A stretch of DNA of 62,000 nt, from NCBI GenBank assembly GCA_015680685.1, contig MNCI01000920.1:1-62000 (forward strand), given 5' to 3'. This DNA is from Gnetum montanum (lineage: Eukaryota > Streptophyta > Gnetopsida > Gnetales > Gnetaceae). Under the pieces are notes generated by a model. That model ran no database searches. It saw only the letters and a program-made list of their open reading frames with translations, and had not been told where the DNA came from. The translations under genes and the position numbers were made by a program. Within the stretch, counting starts at the first letter, position 1. Every line of letters begins with the position of its first letter. This document shows, in pieces, positions 35,034 to 46,869 of this stretch.

Positions 35034-35780
35034 CTAATGTAAACAAGGGAGTAGGAGTAGAAGTGATCTCCAATCAACTAGTTTGGTCTCATGGATCCAT
35101 ATAGCAGCATCTATGGAGTGATCCTTCCAATGGATTAAATATTCATGCCTCTTGACTCCCCAAGTGCTAGAAACTGCCCTCCACTTGAGTATGATTACCT
35201 TCTTATCCATTGAAGGATTAGATTGATCCATAGTCCCCTTCAACTTATCAATGCTTCCTTGTATGGTCTTCTTATTAGCTAGTCCAAGATAGTGCACAGG
35301 ATCTAAAACATTAAACACAAAAGACATACCAACATCATTTGGTAAATCAATCTTAAAAGCATTATCTCATCCAAATATTAAAGGCATACATGTTGAAGAT
35401 TTGGTAAATCAATCTTAAAAGCGTTTAGCCTTGATTTTTAAAGGCATCGTCTTCTGAGCTTTTAATTTGGAGAAGATAACACCTCTCAACTACTTCTTCT
35501 TCAAGTGCACCCAAACCAAGTCACCAATAGCAAAATTATAATTCTACTTGCCCTCATTCCTCTTAAGGACTCTCTCTTCAACCTTATTCTCAAGATTTGA
35601 TTTTACTTATGCATGAAAATGCCTCATATCTTATACAAAATTAGCACTAATTTGAGCTGCATCATCAAATCTCTTTAAAGTGTCCATAATCTTTGGACAA
35701 AACCCATAGTTCATCTTAAATGGGCTTTTGCCAATTGCAACATGAAAAGCCTTATCATACAAAAACTCAACATTCTTCAT
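35034..35780 (-). pseudogene. Element F integrase C-terminus with chromodomain
   Basis: At 35780-35660 on minus, EFLYDKAFHVAIGKSPFKMN and YGFCPKIMD match the end of the Ty3 integrase core. After decayed sequence, 35327-35034 has LDPVHYLGLANK followed by a chromodomain-like block (ILKWRAVSSTWGVKRHEYLI, then HWKDHSIDAAIWIHE), the mark of chromoviruses. The family's WE..L ending is modified (IWIHETKLV). Stops and frame changes between the two make it nonfunctional. Confidence 0.75.
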
Positions 35781-36857
35781 CTTGGTGTTAAAAATTTTCT
35801 TGCACATTCTCTTTCCACCATCAAAATCACAACATAGATTATCTTCACATTGTTCATCATTAGTAGTCTTACTCTTACCAAAAATGGAATCGAAAGTCAC
35901 ATTTCTTTCATCATGCACAACATAACTAAAAACTTCATCATAATCAACACAATGATCATGATGTTCATCATCACAATGGAACAAACCACTACCAAGCTGA
36001 AGTGAAAATCTAGAATCCAACACACTAGGTTCCACATAAGAGACATTACTACCATCTACAAGGTAAAGCTTAGACTCACTTACCTTTTCATGGATCCTCT
36101 TATCCATATTTGATTCAACTAGATCTTCAACATGTGGCTATTCAATCTCATCAAAGCTTCCAACTTTAGGATTCCACATAGCAGTTTCTAACTCCAATGG
36201 TTTCTTCTCTTTCAAGGAATCATCAATAGCTTCTACAAACCACTTTGGAGGTACCAACTCAAAAGGTAAATCCTTCCCCATGGCTTGAACATTAGATTCA
36301 TCATCCAAATAATCATTCTTCCACATACCTTGGCTAGAAGACTCTCCTCTCTTCAATGAGATAACCTCAACTTGGCAAAGAATCTTCTTTCCCTTACCAC
36401 AAGGTATAGAACAATTACATAATAAATGAGTATCATATTCTCTAGTGATGCTCTTGATCCTTTGTGAAGAAGTCCATTGATCCTTGCTACTCCTTTGGCC
36501 TTGATCTTTCACCTCCCATAACTCATGAGGTAAGAACACTTCTTGATCAATCACACACACCATCTTGAATTGTGAAGATTTATTGGTCTCTTTAATGAAG
36601 CTCTTGGTTCTTCCCTCTAAAAATTTTGAGTATTGAGCACTCCATTTCTTAGTAAGATATGCTTGAGAAATCCTTTTCTCATTAATCTCCACTTCACCAA
36701 ACCTTTCATCTTCCTTCTTGAACACCTTTGAAAATTTCTCCTCCAAGCCTAGCACACCTATAGCAAGTTCAACTTGCACATCATCATGGTTAGTAGAAAT
36801 TGTTGTCATAAAGAAAAAATCAAAATTGGTTTTATCATGTTTCTTAATATATTCCAT
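35781..36857 (-). CDS. Element F unknown central ORFs
   Basis: Two frames (36857-36138, 239 codons; 36107 down to about 35790) occupy the place where RT and RNase H should be. The first starts MEYIKKHDKTNFDFFF and is charged, with a Cys-containing stretch (LLCNCSIPCGKGKKILCQVE). The second is rich in Asp/His/Cys (HCDDEHHDHCVDYDEVF). I find no RT motif (no YxDD, no FxDxxSGY). They could be an insert carried by a non-autonomous element or a diverged region; I do not recognise them. Confidence 0.4.
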
Positions 36858-37381
36858 CTCTCTCTTAGAAGGATTAAGGAAACATCAAGTGAGCTTTGTT
36901 GCCTCACTTGTTTAGCTATCATAGGAATCAAATCATGGATTCCATTAGGTCTAACAACACACCACATATTTCTTAATCCATCAAATTGAGCATCAATGTC
37001 AAACTTCCAAGGTTTACAAAGAATTACATTAGCATAAGTACATCATACCTCACAACATCATGAAAAGTTCCAATTTTAAATTTCAAAGTACATTGTTCCC
37101 TCATCTCTTTGGAAAAATATTTAGATAACCAATGTACCTTATAGGGTCTTGGATGAGTATGAGTATAAAACCAAATTTAGTAACTGCCTTAGAAGAAATA
37201 ACATTTTCTTGGGCTTTCCCATCAATCAAAATATGAATCCATTCCCCACTAAGCAAACAACTAGCCCAATCTGAAACAACAATTTCCTATTAGAATGATC
37301 TTTTCTTTTAACATTCCCCATGAATGCACAAGAATTTGATTTAGAAACATGCTTAATTTTTGGAGCATTAGGATTACCCCT
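36858..37381 (-). pseudogene. Element F protease remnant
   Basis: On minus near 37160-36880, PYKVHWLSKYFSKEMREQCT, FKIGTFHDVVRYDVL and then, one frame away, ILCKPWKFDIDAQFDGLRN follow the usual end of plant chromovirus proteases ('HP.PYKV.WL..', 'CDV..M', 'ILLGRPW.YD'). The active-site Asp region upstream is not clear. It sits in the right place between gag and the central ORF. Confidence 0.6.
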
Positions 37382-37790
37382 CTAAAGAGCTTGGCTTGAT
37401 GCCTCCTCTAGCTCTATGGTTTTCACATCTTTGTGCTTGGCTGCATTATGAAGTGGACATTTCCATTGCTTATGTCCCCATTCTCCACACTTGAAGCATC
37501 GAAATTTTGATGAGCTACTACTTTGACCCTTACCACCCTTGCTTGGGTCCCTCTTGGTTTTACCCTTCTCATCACCTCCTTTAGTCTTCTTATCTTGGTT
37601 GCTCTCATTGTCTTCAGACTTGTATTTGGATCCCTTATCAAATTTGGATCCCTTCTCCTTACCCTTAGAATTTTGTTTACTCTTGTTTCCAAATCCTTCT
37701 AATTTCTTCTCATCTTTGAGTTCCAATTCATAAGCCTCATTAAGTGTTTGTGACTCATAAAAGGAAAACTCCTACTGGTACATCATTTTG
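37382..37790 (-). pseudogene. Element F gag C-terminus with CCHC zinc knuckle
   Basis: The frame begins inside gag (FSFYESQTLNEAYELE, the end of the chromovirus gag core), runs through a Lys/Ser/Gly-rich linker, and has the zinc knuckle CFKCGEWGHKQWKC (C-x2-C-x4-H-x4-C) at about 37505-37460. It ends at 37382 in TAG. Sequence above about 37790 no longer matches gag, so the rest of F was separated by insertion of B and would lie beyond the right edge of the window. Confidence 0.75.
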
Positions 37791-38079
37791 AAACACCATA
37801 AAATTTTAGGACCTCCATGTTTCAGCGAGGTGTGGGAATTTAGGCAAGGGCTTCGACAAGTGCAGTGTCATGATCATTGGGCAATAAAGTGTAGACACCA
37901 AAGATAGACTGTGCAGTCTAGCAAGTTTTCTACTTCCAGGACTAGCAGGCTTGCTAGACTCACCAACCTACCCAAATGGATAGTTGGCCTGACTAACAGT
38001 CTACCCAGAGACCATGCCTGGAGTTGTCAATGGTGTTTAGGATGGACAAAACAGTTCAGCAAGTTTTCTAGTAGAGAAG

Positions 38080-38630
38080 TATACTATGCTACGCTACATT
38101 GAATCGTGTAGCAAGCCTTCGAAAAATTAATCAAGCATCCGAATACAAGCTTTGGCAAGATGTTTGCACAAGGTAAAGTCAGAATTCAACCAACATAGGG
38201 TGCTATGCTATGCTACGCTACATAGCGTAGCACAGTGTAGCAAGGGTGAAACATGCAAAGACTCCTTTGCCAAGCCATTTTGGCAAAAGGACTGCATCTA
38301 ATAGTAGTTTGGCTTCCAAAACTACCCTATCTTAGTTAGCCCTTGAACCACAAGCAAAGTTTTCTCATGAAACCTCGCAATTTTGACAGAAATGCATGTT
38401 ACATTGGCTACTACGCTATGGTATGATACGTAGCGTAGAATAGCGTAGCAAAGATGCAAATCAATAAAATGCTCCAAAGATTAGCCCAATGTGCACCAAG
38501 GCTTCCAACAAATGCTGTTGACTCCAATGCAAGTTTCCTATTCAAACTGGTGGCTATGCTATGCTACACTACATAGCGTAGCACAACATAGCAGGTAGCT
38601 ACACTATGTGAATGTGTTAGATAGCGTAAG
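38080..38630. repeat. GCTACGCTA/TAGCGTAGC dyad clusters in the B LTR
   Basis: Best copy: GCTACGCTACATAGCGTAGC at about 38214. At least four dyad clusters lie in 550 bases. The same motif occurs upstream of the antisense TATA box (49990-50055) and in introns of the antisense gene. Confidence 0.85.
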
Positions 38631-38996
38631 TGATGCAAAGTTGACAGAGGCATCATGACATCTTTAGCTAGCTCTATAGCTTGTTATCAATAACTAAGCT
38701 CGTCGTGATCAGCAAGTTTGTTTCACTTTGGCATACCCCTTAGTCCATCCCCCAAAATTTGTCACTACGCTTGATCCTATTCATAAGGATAGGGAAGATG
38801 TAGTCCTAGGGTGGAGACTCCATTTTTGCTTGCATGGTTAGCACACTGGATTCTAGCATGTGCAGTTTCGACAACATGGTTATAGTGTAGCAAAGTTTGC
38901 AACCGACATAGCATATCCACATGGTACAGGCACATCAACATCTTGTGGGGTCTAGGACACATGGCATCCAGGCCTCATTTCGCTTGCTCTTGGTCA

Positions 38997-39004
38997 TATA
39001 AATA
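38997..39004 (+). promoter_or_regulatory. TATA box of B LTR
   Basis: CATATAAATACC, downstream of the dyad clusters. Confidence 0.6.
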
Positions 39005-39581
39005 CCCCGAAAAATAACACTCAAAGGGTTGGCTTTTCTGGTTGGCATTTTTCATCTAAAGAGTTGGCATTTTGCATTAATAAGAGTAGTTGGCTTGTTG
39101 ATTGGCTTTTTGCATAATTGGCATTTTAGATTGGCTTTTGGCATAGTTGGCTTTTAAGTTCGCACTCGAGAGCATAGTTGGCACGTTTTGAGCATTCTGG
39201 TTACCTCTGAGATTTTTGTGCCTCCTAGTGTTGCATAACCAATTATATCCATCTCAACAAAGTAAAGCTGCGATCTTGAGGCGATGCATTCTCTCACTTC
39301 ATTTTGCTTTACATTTCTGTTTATTATCATCGTATTTTGCATAATTTTCATCCCGTTGCATTTAATAATCATCATATTACATTACAAGAATCATTTACAA
39401 AGTAAACATTTGTGAAAGGTTAAGTCACACCTATTAAGTCCTTGTTTGATCGAAAAGACCATTCAGGGGACCGTGAATCCATTTTCTCTAGCACAGCTCT
39501 CGCACAGATCTAGGGTTAAACTGTTTCTCCTGGTAACCTCTTAGTGTTTCAGCCACCAATGTTTTCGATCACTATAGTTTT

Positions 39582-39600
39582 TGGTGCTAGAAGGAGGGCC
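39582..39600 (+). other. Primer-site-like motif of element B
   Basis: TGGTGCTAGAAGGAGGGCC, matching A (8826-8807) and C (14571). Confidence 0.5.
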
Positions 39601-39663
39601 TTTGGTTTCTTTTTCGTGTCCTACAGGTAGTCCTACATGCTCTCTGTACCTCATCATGCACTA

Positions 39664-39798
39664 GCGTAAATGTGACACCATTTTGTGGTTGTTTATGCAT
39701 CGTGTAATGCGTAAATGTGACACCCTTTTGTGGTTGTTTATGCATCGTGTAATGCATAAATGTGACACCCTTTCGTGGTTGTTTATGCATCGTGTAAT
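39664..39798. repeat. Tandem repeat, 45-base unit, three copies, in B leader
   Basis: Units start GCGTAAATGTGACACC and end ATGCATCGTGTAAT, at 39664, 39709 and 39754. The minus frame across it (39862-39587) is a repeat artefact. Confidence 0.9.
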
Positions 39799-39975
39799 GC
39801 AGAGAGGTCACCGCGAAAGTTCCTTTGGAACTCGGTAGGACAAAAAGCCTCTTGTTTCCCATTGATCTTCATGTTTCTAGTTTGTGATCTCCTTTTTTTA
39901 CCATGCAATATGATTCCAACAAGAAATGTTGTATCAACCTCAAGCTTTGAGGCTTCTTTTCCAGCCCAAAGCACC

Positions 39976-42900
39976 ATGGGTGCTGAGTGGCCACCTAGCC
40001 TGGTGATGGCACCACGCCAGTCCCTTAGGATTTGCCATTTTTCACTCGAGTCCTTGGCACTAGACGCAACACATTATGAATTTATTTGTGTAAATATCCA
40101 GGTGGATCTACCCCTAGATCATCAAGAACTCAAGAAAAAACATAGTTTTGAATTCCTTTACTGGAACATGAAGGAGTTTGTCCCTAACCCTGACGTTGCC
40201 ATCCCCCTGACAGAGACATATCAGTGGATCTTCGATCAGCTGCTACAAGTCAGTAGGCCCAGGGAGCAGGACACACTATCCCATTACGATGAAGTGTTCT
40301 AGGACAGGTAAGAAGATCTAGACTCCTAGTCCGAGGGGAGTGGCTAAACTTACCCAGTGACCATCCCTTCTGTCGTGGCCTTTAAGTCAAAACCCCTTTT
40401 TGCAATGGCTTCCTTTGTGATCGCTACGAATCTGCCTCAATCTATGCTTTCATCAGCAATGGGTAGCCATACTACACCCTCAACGTATCAACAGGCACTT
40501 CCCTCAGTTTCATACCCAGGAACTCTTTCCCTCCATTCCATCCTGTCCTCATACCAGGCACCAGTTACACCCACGTTACCCTACATACACACTGCCTCTA
40601 CTTCACAGTTGCCCAGAGCCTTTGCTCCTACCTCATCATTTGCATTTGTTCCATCATCAGTAGGTCCAGCCCTAACCACGTGGTGGACCCCAACCACTTT
40701 GCTCCCTGCCTCGCAGCCCCACCAGATGTCGCAATGCCCTTATCAACAAACATACCAGGTCCATCAGGCATTGCAACCAAGCGTGGGATTGTGGCCCATT
40801 CCATCGGTCATGCAAATGATCAACCCCGCAGCACCAATAGTAGCCATTGCTCCAATAACACCACCCATTGGATGGTGGACCACACAAGTAGCACCCTTCG
40901 CAAGGGCAGCCCCAACGGCCCCCCTATGACCCAAGCCACTGCCTTTGCTATGTCACAAACGATGGTTGCCTCCACAACCCCACAACCATCTGCGTCGCCT
41001 CCGGGTCTGGATCAAGCATTTTAACCTATCCAGACCCTTACTGAGGAGGTTAGACACCTCGAAGCTACTAGTTTTGATATGGTGCAAATTATGGATTTCT
41101 ACCATGATGACCCCATCAGCCTAACGGTTCCCATGCTTACACTACCCCTCGGGATGCCACTCCCCCACTTTACAAAATACAATAGAGAGGGTGACCCCAA
41201 TGCACATCTCGTGACATTTAGATCTGAGTTCCTTCTACTACAACAATGGCTACATACCATCATTCATGTCTTTGCTATGTCTCTTATAGAAAAAGCTTTA
41301 GACTGGTACCATGCACTCCCGCATGCCTTTATCTCAACACTAGAGGACCTGCTGACCCAGTTCGTGACACACTGGATCAGTTAATGGGAGTTAAGAAAGA
41401 CCCACTAGAGTCAGTGCAGAGGTTTATATAGTGGTGGAGTTCCACCTTGAATGAGATCTGTGAGCCTATCGTGGAGGCCCACTTGCTGGCCATCTTCAAG
41501 GGGGCAGTGAATGATTTCATCAAATCCAAGTTGTATTACCTAGCCTCGCGCTCTCTAAGTCAAGCTTTTGCATAGACAAAAAGCATTCAAGATGTGGTCG
41601 AAGCTAGTAGGGATCCATCCTATGTTGCATATAAAAATGCACATACTAAAAAGGACAAAGAGAAGGGAAAGGCCGCAATGGCCATGGTGGCCACTGTGGC
41701 AAACAAGGCCCAACCCAAAAACAACAATAACAAGAAAGTAACCGCAACACCAACTAACCCCGCGTCTAACCCAAGCAACATCGCCCAAACTTCCACATCA
41801 GCACCTAAAATATCCACCCCACCTAAACCCAATTTTGAGCGTAAAGATCGCTCCAATTACACCCCGCTACCTATCAAGCCTTTAGAACTTCTAAAGTAAT
41901 TTCTAGGGGAAGGGTACATTCAACACAAGTGTATGTCAGAGGAGGAAACCAAAAGACATCAGTGGTATTGCGAACTCCTTAGGAACCCCTCTTTGGCTAT
42001 GTCCAACGAGCCTCCAGTTCCTAAGAATTTCAGGCTGGAATAGTTTTGTGACTACCACCAACTTTGTGGTCATGACACAGATTACTCTCTAGCCTTAAAA
42101 GATGACATTCAACATATTTTTGATCAGGGGAAGTTGGTGTTGGACGAAAGCAACCATGTCTACCCTGAAAATTAATCCATGCATGTTTACAAGGACCCAC
42201 TCAATGTTAATGACGTGCGGTACATCATTAACATGATTGTCATAGATGGTAATCCAGAACCGTCACAACAGCCGTTTGTGCTTCTCGTAGCTCAACATAG
42301 CATAGCCATACCAACAATAGCAAGAAAGACATTGCAACAAGCGTTTGTCCTTAAAGTCCCTCCTTGAACATTCACCCCTATACCCTTAGCATTCAAAACT
42401 ACATCACTGCCTGCACTAACGCTACAAACACCATTCATCATTAGGGGGCCAAACCACTCAACTACCCCATTCCATAAAACTAGCATAAGACAACATCATA
42501 GCCTTCTTGTTCAAGGAAACAGGAAGAGCATTCGACAGGTGAAATGACTACGGAACATACTACCCCAGGTCCTTTCAAGCCTACTCCTTCATTCTCTACA
42601 TCTATGCCCACCTCGTCACCAAAATTTAACACCACTATGTGCACACGGTCATCACCACCTCCCCCAAAAGGGTCCAACCCCAAACCTGAAACTGCTCCTC
42701 CTCGAGAAATTCGTCTTCTAGGAAAAATGGAAGAAGAGAAGGGCAATAAACAATAGAAAGGTTGGTAGGAATTGCTAAACACCCTTACTTAGGTCAAGCA
42801 GGCTCTAAAACAGAAGAATACAACTTTGAGCCTGTATGACCTAGTAATGACCTTGGTTCATATGTTGACATCCATACCGCTGGACAAAAGCATACCGACA

Positions 42901-43668
42901 GAGGAAAAGGAAATTCACGCAGTTATGCTCCCTCCTGCATCTTAAAAACCAAGGCTGGATTAGTTAACATTTTGTGAAAGATCCATTAAATATGACCCTA
43001 AAAAGGGTCAAGTGACAATGGCACCAATGTTCATAATAATTCGGGTCGGCCAACACAGGATCCGAAGAGTACACATTGATGATGGTGCCGTGACAATTGT
43101 CATCCCTTTTCCCATTGTGGACAAGTTGGGCCTAGTGGATAAAATCAAGCCTATGATGACATCCTGCCTAAAATTGTTTACTAGGGCGTGAGTGTAAGTA
43201 AAAGGGATTGTGTAGATCAACTTTGTGGCAGGTGACTAGTTCCCCATAAACGCAACATTCATAGAGGTAAAAGAGATGCCAGGATTCAACTTGATTTTGG
43301 GGAGATCGTGGTTGGCCCAACTAAGGGCCGTTTCATCGTCGATACATCAAGAAATCCATTTACCCTATGCGGGAGGGGAAGTGGTGATACACGGCGATGA
43401 AGTAGCTCCTCGGACCATAAACAATGTGGGGGTAGATCAAGGTTTAGAGATCGAAGTCTCTGAAGAACAAGCTCTTGTTCAAACGGAGGTGCCTGAACAA
43501 GCTAAAACTGGTACCAATGAAGTCACAAGATGGTCTAAACTACCATTTTAGGTGGCAGACGATAGCGTAGAGGAATACCACAACAAGGCCCCTTGGCCTT
43601 ATACATCGCCAAACCCACGATGGGTCAAAAAGCAACTCCAAAATGGAACCGTGTCCACATTAGCGTAG
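39976..43668 (+). pseudogene. Element B gag-protease
   Basis: Start ATG at 39976. Blocks in order: YEFICVNIQVDLPLD and MKEFVPNP (as in A), TAG at 40300, Pro/Thr/Ser-rich linker (40357-41020), gag core (FTKYNREGDPNAHLVTFRSE, ALDWYHALPHAFISTLEDLL; 41079-41384), Lys-rich region (41594-41899), knuckle CDYHQLCGHDTDYS near 42048 with the last Cys lost, second linker (42544-42756), and retropepsin (about 43000-43390) with DDGA, as in A, and ILGRSWLAQL. At least six stops or frame changes occur, so the copy is more decayed than A. 43669-43789 is noncoding. Confidence 0.8.
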
Positions 43669-43789
43669 CTATGTTACCCTTTAGGCATACTTCTCCACCA
43701 CCTACACTATTTACTTTACATTCATAGGTGCCTTTAACATCCTCTTTATTTACACTATTTACGTCGTGTACTTCATTCGCATATTTCAT

Positions 43790-44000
43790 GGCCCGCTAAG
43801 CCCTAAAACTAGCAAAATTCTTTAACTTGTGTCTTTGCGATGGCCTGAAATGACGTAAAACTAGCGATGGCCCAGAATGGCCTTAAACTACCACTGTAGC
43901 CCACCAAGGCCTAAAAATGGCTATTCAAAAAACATATAAAAAAATATTTTTCTTATCACCTAACAATGGCTCGAAATGGCCTAAAACTAAGACGGAACAA
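43790..44000. repeat. Degenerate array between protease and antisense gene in B
   Basis: Repeated ATGGCCYRAAATGRCCTAAAACTA-type units at irregular spacing (examples: GATGGCCCAGAATGGCC and AATGGCCTAAAACTA). Corresponds to the arrays at 3981-4467 in A, in position and TAAAACTA core. Confidence 0.65.
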
Positions 44001-44143
44001 AAAAGATAAAAACAGATAACATAGATAATACACAAGCCAAAATAAAGGGAATATTTTCATAGTTCATCTTCCATTTAAAGTCTCAATCAAATAATATTTA
44101 CAATATTCTCTCAAAAATTCAAATAAAATCCCTGGCTGTCATG

Positions 44144-44206
44144 CTACGAATCTTCCTCTGCACCATCGTTCCCTCCCTTAGAAGGCCTTGTATCTTCATT
44201 CGGATT
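44144..44206 (-). CDS. Antisense gene of B, last exon (acidic tail)
   Basis: Acceptor CTTGTGATACAG ends at 44207; the exon reads NPNEDTRPSKGGNDGAEEDS and stops at TAG 44146-44144. It parallels the acidic last exon of A. Confidence 0.65.
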   Translation of the reverse strand, partial: NPNEDTRPSKGGNDGAEEDS

Positions 44207-44294
44207 CTGTATCACAAGAAATTAAAGTAGTCAGCTAGAGTCACAATAAAAACTAGAATAAAATAAGTCATTGCATCACAAAAAAATGACTAAC

Positions 44295-45115
44295 CTAAGA
44301 TGGCCCCACGTCTATCTCAAGGGGTATGCGATCCAGGCTGGCTCGGAGGCACAGCAACACCTCCTCTTCAATAATGTCTGCCTAGTTCCTATCTCGCAAG
44401 TTAGCATTTGTTGCAACTTTCTCCTTTTCAATAGATGTCCATCTCGGTGGCCCTGGAGAAAAGGAGGCAGTGGTGGTCCCACTCGCATGGAAACTCACTT
44501 CCCATTTAGGGGATTCACTAACCGTCACTTGTTTCATGAACTTTTCGTAAGCCCTAGAAGCGCCAATGACATAGAGGAACACTTCATGTGTATACAACTT
44601 AACATAAGCATCACGGTAGTGTTTACAGTAGGTGGCATGTTCCAGTTTATACATATGTTTATGGTTTTTCTGTGACTGCCCCCACTAATAAACTCTTGCA
44701 CTATAGTCTTTCCAATCTTGGTTCTTCTGGGCCAATAAGTCCATTTGCATACGCTGCTCTATTATTTCATGTGTGGCCTCGTTGTTACATTGCATGGCCA
44801 TCCAATACCACGCATAATCAATGATAGCCGTGTGTCAATTGCCATCGTTGGTATCTTGGGCCAAAAGGAACTCATTCTTGGAGTGGAGATCTCCCACCTC
44901 GGTGGTTAGATTTTCCTTCTCCTTCTCAAGCCTTTGGACCCATTTCCATAGGTCTTTGTTTACATGCTTGCACTCCCACAAGGAGCATGTGAATTATAGC
45001 GCACATTTTCTAGCCTTGTCGTATATGCGACGAGGTACTTCGATCACTTCCGGCGAGAATGCAGGCATGGCATCGACCTTAACTACTTGCTTAGGGTTCC
45101 ACTTGAGGCGAGAGG
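44295..45115 (-). CDS. Antisense gene of B, coiled-coil exon
   Basis: Begins after GGTTGACAG at 45115 with LSPQVEP-like sequence (duplicate of 45841), runs through a charged helix and ends at ATCTTAG|GTTAGT (44295/44294). PPRWTSIEKEKV aligns with RPTWSGVDKGKA of A near the exon end. Frame changes are present; the stretch 44654-44382 is the longest clean piece. Confidence 0.6.
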
Positions 45116-46266
45116 CTGTCAACCGCACACAAAAAGGCATTAGTCATAGCGGCATAGAAAATTTCAGCAATTTAAAAAGCCTAGTGTAGCTACTTCACTC
45201 ACCCACTTCTGGATTGATCTTCTTTAGATGGTCGATCATGTCATCGACCACCCCCTCCATGAAGGTAAACTTATTAGGGGTCTCGGCCCATGGTCACAAT
45301 AGACTCAAAGAAGGGCTTGCAGTGTCAACAACGGTGTCTGCTACATAACAAAACATGTTAGTTATGACTGAGAGGGCTACAATAAAGCTAATGAGCAACG
45401 CAAATGACAATGTAAAGCTCCTACCCAGCAAATCCTTAGGGGTGATAGCAAGGGGTTGCCCATTGACATACTGTCAAATATGCGATCAAACTCACCAACA
45501 TCAAGTTGTAGCTCCCCTTCCTTTAGCTGACTCAACAACATAATTAATGATGGCCATGCGCCAACTACCATCGTTGGTATTCCAAGCCAAAAGGAACTCA
45601 TTCCTGGAGCAGAGATCTCCCACCTTGGCAGTTAGATTTTCCTTCTCCTTCTCAAGCCTTTGGACTTGTTTCCACATGTCTTCGTTTACATGCCTGCACT
45701 CCCATAAGGAGGGTGCTGAGTACAGTGCACATTCACTAGCCTCGTTGTATATGCGATGAGGTACTTCAGTCACTTCTGGTGGGAATGTAGGCACGGTGTT
45801 GATATTAATTTCTTGCTTAGGGTCCCACTTGAGGTGATAGGCTATCAACCGCACAAAAAAAGGCATTAGTCACAGCGGCATAGCAAAGTTTAGCAATTTA
45901 AAAAGCCTAGCGTAGTTACTTCACTCACCCACTTCCAGATCGATTTGGTTTAGATGGTTGATCATGTCATTGACCACCCCCTCCATGAAGGTAAAATTAT
46001 TAGGGATCTCAGCCCATGGTCATAGGTGGATCAAAGAAGGGCTTACAGTGTCAACAATGGTGTCTACTACATAACAAATTGTGTTAGTTATAACTGAGAG
46101 GACTACAATAAAGCTGATGAGCAATGCAAATGACAGTGTAAAGCTCCTACCCAGCAAAGCCTTAGGGGTGATAGTGGGAGGCTCGCCCATCGACATACCG
46201 TCAAATATGTGATCAAACTCACCAGTATCAAGTTGTAGCTTCCCTCCTTCTAGCTAATTCAACAGC
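44815..46266. repeat. Tandem duplication of 726 bases within the B antisense gene
   Basis: Two copies, about 44815-45540 and 45541-46266; corresponding points (44887/45613 and 45196/45922) are exactly 726 apart. Each copy holds an exon 4 tail, exon 5 and the start of exon 6. The copies differ by scattered substitutions, so the event is not recent. Confidence 0.85.
45203..46066 (-). CDS. Antisense gene of B, exon 5 and start of exon 6, with duplicated exon 5
   Basis: Exon 5 runs 46066-45929 (acceptor TTATGTAG, donor AGTGG|GTGAGT). Exon 6 starts at 45841 (acceptor GGTTGATAG) with YHLKWDPKQEIN. A second exon 5 (45340-45203) arises from the 726-base tandem duplication. HRIYNEASECALYSAPSLWE aligns with PIYEEVAEGFVHNAKVVW of A. 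Confidence 0.65.
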
Positions 46267-46729
46267 ATGGTAGCATCCTCTGCGTTCATCTGCTCTTCCA
46301 ATGCTGAACTACATTTAGCGAAGGGATCATCGGTAGAGGCCTCTTTCTGGTTGACAAGGGCCTCTTCTTTATTCATTGGGGCCCTTCTTTCTATGGCACT
46401 AACTTCTTCCTCATAAATAGGAGCATCCTCCTCATCAGTAGGAGTGTCATCCTCATCAACAAGAATGTCCTCCTCATTAGCAGGAGCATTCTCCTCATCG
46501 ACAAGAGCATCCTCCTCATCAGCAAGAGTGTCCTCCTCATTGGTAGGAATGTCCTTCTCAGTAGGAGCATTCTCCTCATTGGCGAGAGCCCTTTCCTTGG
46601 TGGCAGCAGCTCCTTCTTCCTTTATCGAGGCCATTTCCTCTATGGCTGGGGCCCCCACATCTTTATCAGTTACCCCTGTTTCGGGGGCCGTCTCCTCTTC
46701 TTCACCTTCTTCTTCTTCTTCTTCCTTTG
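46151..46729 (-). CDS. Antisense gene of B, acidic exon 4
   Basis: Acceptor TTTATTAG (46730) and donor GCTGG|GTAGGA (46151/46150). It opens with a Glu run, goes through the acidic heptad repeats, and ends with LDTGEFDHIFDGMSMGEPPT, matching the exon 4 end of A. One stop (TAG) lies just before that block. Much longer than the A exon because of the minisatellite. Confidence 0.65.
46410..46590. repeat. 21-base minisatellite coding for acidic heptads
   Basis: Eight or so units of the type GCATCCTCCTCATCAGYARGA (plus), giving EEDAxxD/N heptads on minus. One unit has lost three bases, so the frame is kept. Confidence 0.85.
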
Positions 46730-46869
46730 CTAATAAAGTGTGGTCACATTAGGTGAAACCATAATAACTTGAGGCAAATGCTACGCTATGCTATGATACC
46801 TAGCATAGCACAGCATAGCGAGAATTAACCAAAAAAATAAGGTAACAAATAAAAAGAGGAAGCATTTAC

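Larger units (their letters stand above)
37820..39570 (+). mobile_element. Element B 5' LTR (start approximate)
   Basis: Noncoding. Begins at or near TGTTTCAGCG (37818). TAGCGTAGC/GCTACGCTA motifs cluster at 38080-38110, 38195-38245, 38405-38450 and 38545-38630; a TATA box follows at 38997-39004. The end near 39570 is set by the primer-site motif at 39582. Small frames within (37911-38102, 38777-38962, 39154-39375) have no support. Confidence 0.55.

Noticed and set aside
39587-39862. Minus frame with a 15-residue repeat
   Set aside because: Product of the 45-base tandem repeat in the B leader.
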